Source: Calliopum simillimum
Taxonomy: Eukaryota > Arthropoda > Insecta > Diptera > Lauxaniidae
Reading direction: 5' to 3'
DNA length: 64,000 bases
Assembly: GCA_951812925.1 (NCBI GenBank)
Contig: OX638372.1
Location: 64,745,407-64,809,406, forward strand
Shown here: piece after piece, positions 58,333 through 64,000 of the stretch
Numbering within the stretch: the first letter of the stretch is position 1
Layout of the letters: every line of letters begins with the position of its first letter
The notes under the pieces: model-generated
The model's database searches: none
What the model saw: the letters and a program-made list of their open reading frames with translations, nothing else
What the model was told of the DNA's origin: nothing
Translations under genes and position numbers: made by a program

Positions 58333-59118
58333 TCTTAACAAATTGTACATATTAGCCATTGTATGTACTTAAAGGCGATTTTTTTACATATTAATTGGCC
58401 CTATATCCAATGATTTCGCAAGGTTTGAGACAATTTTGCGCCCCCGGTATGTTGTGCTTCTCAAAATACCATTTTTTTAGACGTAATTTCGCATGAAAAA
58501 TCGCCATTTGAGCATCTTCTCAAGCGTGTTTCCACCGAAGCAGAGGTGGCACACCCTTTTATCCGGCCATATCTTTTAGTCATAAAATTAAGAAAACATA
58601 TTTCATGAGGAATATTCCAAAAAAAAAATCGCCTCCAGAGCAGCATGTTAGAAACCGAAAATTACCAGTTTTTGGGTAAAAACCATTCACACAACTTGGG
58701 AGACCCATATCTAACGTTTTACCGGAGGCAAATCAACGGGGTGCAATTTTTCTCACGTCTTAATATCCATGTTTAAGATCCTGAAAGCTCCAAGCAATCT
58801 GCTGAACCGCCTCAAAAATTATAGCTCAATAACGGAAGCGGCTTATTCAATTCGCACTCAAAATTTCTGGATTTTGCTCGAATTTCGGCAAAAAAAAAAT
58901 ATAAAATAAAGTTTTCAGGCGATAGCACACGCATATTTTTGTATGAAGTATCATCAAATAAGTGTCCCAGACATGTTAGAATGGATGGGAAATGCAAAGG
59001 GTGCTCACTCGGCGAACCGAGACCTATTCACACCGAAAGTCACACTTGCTGAGATTTCCCCATATAAGATATTATATTTATTCAAATTATTCATTTTCAA
59101 TTGTTATTTCTTTCAAAA

Positions 59119-59908
59119 TGGACAGCGAAATAAAAGTACGTGAAAAAATTATTAAAACTTTTCAAAAAAACCCTTTGTGGATTTTTAAAAAAAATAGCAA
59201 CAGATCCCAAGGTTCATCCTCACACTGTTTCAAAAGCCATTAAACAGTATAAAGAAGACTTAAACATTGCACGAAAACCTAGATCAGGAAGAAAAAAAGG
59301 TCCAACAAATATTGGCAAGGCAAAAGATGTCAAACAACTCTTTCGAAGAGCTCCGAACATTTCTGTCAGAAAAGCAGCTCGTGTAGTTAAATCCTTCGAT
59401 TCTTTTGTGTGCAGAACCAAAGCTAACGCTAGGTTGAAGTCACATAAAGTTCAGAAAGTTCCAGATCGCAATGCGGTAAAGAATTAAGAAGCAAAAAAAC
59501 GAGCTAAAAAATTGAGGTCTAATTTAATAAAAAAATTTACGCTCTGTTCTGGCAGACTTTTCACAACTTCCGGGTCAAGATTTTTATGTGACTAATGGAC
59601 GAAGTAATATTCAGGAACAATACCGGACAAAAAAAAAACAAACGAAATTCCCTAGATATATTTCTGGCCCGATTTAGCATCATGCCGCTATGGAAAAAAG
59701 GCCCTTGTGTGGTATGCAAATAATAACGTAAATTTTGTATCCACCCAACTGTCCAGAACTCCGGCCTGTGAAGAGATATTGGGCGCTCGTGAAAAGGGAA
59801 TTGAAGAACACAGGAAAGTTATCCCAGGACATGTCTGACTTCAAGCGTAAATGGACCGCCTCCTCCAAAGAGGTAACGGGAATGACAAGATTCCCGGAAA
59901 GGTAGATA
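59119..59908 (+). pseudogene. DD37E mariner transposase pseudogene
   Basis: It opens with MDSEIKVREKIIKTFQ. A one-base shift near 59185 leads into KIATDPKVHPHTVSKAIKQY (a helix-turn-helix) and RSGRKKGPTNIGKAKDV. Later come KVQKVPDRNAVKN, a stop, and QEAKKRAKKLRSNLIKKF. After a deletion of the first catalytic region, FWPDLASCRYGK carries the second catalytic Asp, then NNNVNFV, and the end has MSDFKRKWTASSKEVTGMT. In intact relatives the third residue, Glu, lies in ELRPIEKYW 37 residues later; here that stretch is frameshifted. At least four disabling changes, so no active enzyme. The FWPDLASCHYGK-type motif is what places it in the DD37E group. Confidence 0.82.
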
Positions 59909-60062
59909 GATTTATAAATTCCGATTAATATTCTAATGTTTTAATGTTTAATGAATTTCTATAATATATAAATAAATTCACATATTTTTAAGAATTTTTA
60001 AACTGAACGGTTTACGTTTTATTTAACTTTTAGTGTGTATAAGCTTTTTTCCACATACTCTT

Positions 60063-61735
60063 TAATAATAAACTTTGACTAATAAATCCCCAAAGGGCGC
60101 AATATATGGCTGTGATTTGAGTAGAAAAGACAGTTTTTAGTCTAGCAACCGAGCTTGTTTCCGCCATTCAAGTATAAATAGCAATCGGTACAACCAGATC
60201 GGAAGAGGGAGTAGATTGTATTGCCACTGTAATTTATGTTTGCCGCTGAGCTTGGGTTAATTCCTTTTGAATAATTTTATTTCGCAGAGCGCTCTACCAA
60301 GCTAATATTCTGCAAAACAAAGTTGGAGAGCAGATTTTTATTTTGAAGATCTCAATTTTCCCAAATGTCGTTTTTTCAAAGGAGCTTATTATTATGTTAC
60401 TTCCTATCAAGAATAGTACGCAGGAATTTGGCTATAATTGCGAATTCTAGCCTAAAGAAATCGAGTGTGGGAAGTTTAGTGAATTCTCTGAATCAGAGCA
60501 ATCGTATATTGTAGGCGTTACCAGATTGGAAAACCTTAACATACGAATATAGCCAGATATTGATAAATAAGAGCCCAATAAATAAAAGCCTAAAAGTATA
60601 CAAAGCATATTTGGTAAAGGCTAAATTAACTTTAGTTCACCCTGTGAATGTGATGGTTAGAAACAGTGAGAAATGTGTTTGAAAGCAATGATCCAAAATG
60701 TCGAGGAGTTAACGCTCATTAAAGATCTCACTCAAAGATATCAATATACTCGTACATATGTATAAAAAGTTTGGTTACGCATTGTAAAGCAGTTTAGTGT
60801 CTGTTTGATTACAGTTCAACCAAAATGAACAGGTGATAAATAAGTTAAGCGTGCGAGTATTTGTCTTGTAAGTAAAATAATCAAATTCTCTACTAAATCC
60901 ATTTGGGCAGCACCGTGTGTAGCTTTATATATTTATTTTTGCTTTGACAGTTCACACTGCGTTTCATGAGTAAAAAATTTCTAGGAATTTTCAAACTGAG
61001 CACATATTCTTAAAATAAAGTTCTCACATTCTTCTTTAATTTTCTTTGAATCAGAAGTCAGATTAAGGGCGAGATTATCAAAATAAATTATTAAGTAATT
61101 CACGGTTTAAGTCAATTAAACTGAGAATTATTTTTTTTTGTAAATTTTAAATTTTCCCAATTTATTTTGATTGACTTTATACCAACATACATATACATGT
61201 ATGCCTTTTATTGTCTTTGACGTTAGGTTAAGTAAACAACAAAAATTTTAACATATTTCTATAAATAACATAAATAAATTGAAAATGGAAAAATGCTGCT
61301 AACACAAGTGTTGTTTGTTTGTGTGCGATTTAAGTTTACGAGTCTTTGAGAACTTATGTAAGTGAATTTTGCTTGCTCACATTTTAAGCAACAAGTGTAC
61401 ATTGTTATTCAAAAATTGTCTTTTAGTTCGAGTACAGCGAAAGTGTTTCCTGCAGCATTTTATTTTTTCATATAACCAGTATTGGTGTTTTAAAATACGT
61501 GTGTATTGCAAAGTCTTTTTGACTGCCATAAATCGGCACTAAAACGTAAGCACTTTTATTGCCTGTAAATATGGAGCACATTTACAAGTGTTAATCAATA
61601 TAAAGTGAGGAAAAAACACAAGAAAATGAGGGAATGATTCGACTTTTTACGTGACAGTTTTATATGATGAAAAGCTGGTCACAAGTGGCACAAGAAACAT
61701 TGTGAGAGTTTATTTTATTAAAACTAATTTACAGG
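60063..61735. other. Unassigned stretch
   Basis: No terminal repeats, tandem blocks or coding remnants recognised. It has the fewest repeat signatures in the window, so it may be ordinary single-copy intergenic or intronic DNA. Confidence 0.4.
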
Positions 61736-63552
61736 AGTACCTGGAGACCGATCCCTGCTCGGTCAACAATCTAATCTTATTATTTTAGTCAATGTTTTTA
61801 TTCATAGCTATTTTTTGTTATGAAACTTGTATCTTTTCACTTCTAACGGTCATGCTTTCAAAATGATAAGTAAGCCGATGAGAATAATAAAAAGAAAAAA
61901 AATCGGAAAGCATCAAATGGTATAGAAAAATATCAAAAACTAAAATTTTTTAAGGTGAAATAGAATGCCCTAAAATAAATAAATGGGATATGCCACGCAC
62001 CCAAAATATTTCGAATTTTGTATGGCGGCTGAAATATCTTATCTTCAAAAGATCATAACTCGGAAAATAAGAATCCTATTAGAAAAATCCGAAAAGATTT
62101 TTGGATAAGGAAGAGTGTAACTATTCGATGCTATTAATTAAAAAGAATTTTACCTTTTCTTGTAGCTACGCTGTAAGACTGAACACAGCGTTTTCTTCAA
62201 CTTCAAGCAAGGATATTTCAAAATCCTGCAGGTATAATGACAGTTCTACTGATAAAGACGGATTTAGCGTCAAAAAGTACATAAGACTGCATATAAGAAT
62301 TAAACAGTTCATTCCATTTTTTTTTGTGCCTGAGTTATTAACCAAAATTTTTATTTTGATAAAAAAATGGGTGGGGCATAGCCTTCTTTTTGTTATGCTT
62401 TAGATACTCCTGATCCAGATCCGCATACCAAATTTCATCAAAATATGTTGTATCATTTGCGAGAAATAGCATTTAATGTGTTTTATTTGTATGGGATGTT
62501 CTACGCGCACTTTCAATATTTTGCCTACTTTCAGGTCGTAGGTGCCTAATAGCAAGTAGACTCCCTACAGTTAAATTCAGAAAGATTGCTTTAGTAGTTT
62601 TCTTTTTATAGCGCATTATATTTTTGTGGGCGGTGCCACGCCCTTCAACGAGTTTTCATAATATAACGGCATATCACATATTAATACTTGTTTGCAAACG
62701 TAACAGCTCCTAAATTTTCATCAAAATTGTTGGAGTCGTTTTCGAGTAATATTGAATCAAAATTTTCAATGGTTAAAAAAGGGGCGTGACACTTTTGCAA
62801 TACCGCCCACTTTTCGGTTATTGCAAGGCATTGATAAGCAGTACCTTCGTACCAAATTTCATTAAAATACCTTGTAACGTTTGCGAGAAATAGCATTTAA
62901 CGTATTTTGTTTGTATGGGAGGTTCCACGCGCAACGGCGTTATTTTGCCCACTTTCAGATCAGAGATGCTTTATAGCAAGTAGGCGCCTAACAGTTAATT
63001 TTAGAATGATTGCTTTATTAGTTTTCTTTTTATACCGTATTATATTTTTGTGGGCAGTGCCACGCCCTTCAGCGAGTTTTCCCAATATAATGGCATATCA
63101 CATTTTAATTCTCGTTTGCAGAGGTAAATTCTCCCAAATTTTCATCAAAATCGTTGGAGTCGTTTTCGAGTAATATTGAATCAAAATTTTCAAGCGTTAA
63201 AAAGTGGGCGTGGTATTTCTTCGATCCCGCCCACTTTTTGTCTGTTACAAGGTATTATTAAGCAGTACCCGCGTATCAAATTTCATTTAAATACTCTGCA
63301 TGGTTTGCGAGTTATGACCGAATCAAATTTAAAATTTAGGGTGATGCCACGCCCCCTGGTGAGCATTTACAAAGTTCAAACCTAGCTCATTTTTCATTGT
63401 ATGCTAATATCTAACATTATTCCAAGTTTCATTAAAATCGCTGTACCCGTTTTCGAGAAAAAGTTTTGCCCGTTCCAAACAAACATACATAAGTACATAA
63501 GTACATAAGTACATAAGTACATACAATTTTATCTCGTATAAGAAGAGAAGAT
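61736..63552 (-). mobile_element. Dispersed repeat B, copy 2 (1.8 kb)
   Basis: Inverse of 27960-29665, from AGTACCTGGAGACCGATCCC to CTCGTATAAGAAGAGAAGAT. 424-bp units are marked by TTTGCGAGAAATAGCATTTA at 62456 and 62880 and a third, TTTGCGAGTTATGACC, at 63304. A microsatellite of ACATAAGT units (63486-63520) sits near its end where copy 1 has GTTTGTTTGTTTG. No TIR and no clear target duplication. Confidence 0.78.
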
Positions 63553-64000
63553 ATAGAAAGAAAATGTTGCCTTCACTTGTTAATGAAAGTATGTAAATCG
63601 ATTTACATAAATTTTTGATTCAATAGGTAACTTTATAACATCATATACAATATATATATATTCATATGTATATGTTACGATGTCATTGTGCGAAATTGAA
63701 AAAAAAAGAATTAACATAAGAAGGTTAGAAGAAATCATATATGTAGACTTTTTATGCTTCTCATTATGTTTGAATAAAAAAAACTTAGAAATAAAAGTGG
63801 CGTGAAATTGCCCCACCAACAAAGAAATCGACAAAAAAAATTGCGTTAAATTTTTGCCGCTGCAGCTTTTTAATGAAATTGCTTACATTTATCAGACGCC
63901 TTAAAATAGGCAACGTTTTTTTTTTGTGTGCTTTGTTTTGCCTTGCGTTAATGTGTATTCAAGTGAAAACCCCAAAAATAAAATAGATCACCTTAAAGCG
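63553..64000. other. Unassigned end of window
   Basis: AT-rich; the 84-codon minus-strand frame (63580-63834) has no domain. Confidence 0.4.

Larger units (their letters stand above)
57086..59062. mobile_element. TIR element nested in the mariner, TATA flanks
   Basis: The left end TGGGAAAATCTTAGCAAGTG and the inverted right end TGGGGAAATCTCAGCAAGTG both run on into TGACTTT. TATA lies at 57082-57085 and 59063-59066. GTGGCACCC-type strings sit near both ends (57142, 58545). It includes a tandem block (57350-57610) and a LINE-like tail (58190-58332). No transposase frame. The start TGGG and TATA flank are like those of the 16895-18354 element. Confidence 0.8.
56975..60062 (+). mobile_element. 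Mariner-type element (DD37E group), interrupted
   Basis: TIRs AAGAGTGTGTCGAAAAAAAC and, inverted at the right, AAGAGTATGTGGAAAAAAGC both continue into TTATACACACT, about 31 bp with four or five mismatches. TA flanks at 56973-56974 and 60063-60064. Removing the inserted 57086-59062 element leaves about 1.1 kb, near the usual mariner size. The transposase pseudogene is at 59119-59908. Confidence 0.85.

Overview
The window looks like intergenic or intronic DNA from a higher (brachyceran) fly. It is AT-rich and packed with nested, mostly non-autonomous transposable elements. The best lineage clue is a dispersed repeat related to Drosophila INE-1/DINE-1 (Helentron-like), present in about ten copies. 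It shares the TATACCCT...AGGGTAT head, the core containing TTCTTGATCAGCRTCAC and the GCCATGTCCGTCTGTC block, but its middle is not that of D. melanogaster. The mariner, Tc1-like, hAT, CR1-like and copia remnants also fit an acalyptrate fly. A tephritid is my guess, not something the sequence proves. I found no host protein-coding gene and no convincing functional RNA gene. All recognisable coding sequence belongs to transposons, and every copy is broken.

Layout. 0-7 kb: a degraded TA-flanked element with AATGTGGTATA motifs holds a DINE-1-like copy and an internally deleted DD34D mariner. A cleaner relative follows at 3964-4732, then a minus-strand DINE-1-like copy swollen by a 131-bp array and an 18-20-bp minisatellite. 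8-9.6 kb: a TA-flanked element has eight copies of GTCAAATGTGCCCC and carries a piece of a copia retrotransposon. 11.8-18.4 kb: a run of foldback and MITE-type elements, including a hAT MITE nested in a 1.9-kb palindrome and another made of TCTTGG hexamers. 20.6-21.3 kb: two unexplained minus-strand reading frames. 24.7-26.8 kb: a palindromic Tc1-like composite holding a shortened LINE with both ends and a perfect 10-bp target duplication.

27.5-35.5 kb is the showpiece. One minus-strand DINE-1-like copy was split twice, by a 1.7-kb dispersed repeat and by a 4.5-kb foldback element. One arm of the foldback was itself split by a 2.1-kb CR1-like retrotransposon whose frame is open except for one stop. 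37-46 kb holds a second hexamer hAT element with a perfect 8-bp duplication, more DINE-1-like copies (two in tandem), a tRNA-derived SINE-like segment, a TA element with 113-bp and 108-bp arrays, and a hAT foldback with a perfect 8-bp duplication. 46-55 kb has an inverted repeat pair 4 kb apart, a 402-bp element with 76-77-bp identical arms and a 9-bp duplication (Mutator-like), and another motif-dense element. 57-60 kb is a DD37E mariner interrupted by a 2-kb TIR element. 61.7-63.6 kb is an inverted second copy of the 1.7-kb repeat.

The most noteworthy pattern is a set of otherwise unrelated TIR elements, mostly TA-flanked, sharing one architecture: a family-specific 10-16-bp motif repeated several times near both ends. 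I read these as transposase-binding arrays. Several long hairpins could also be sources of double-stranded RNA. Boundaries come from reading the terminal repeats and target duplications by eye; element superfamilies are inferred from those, not from database searches.
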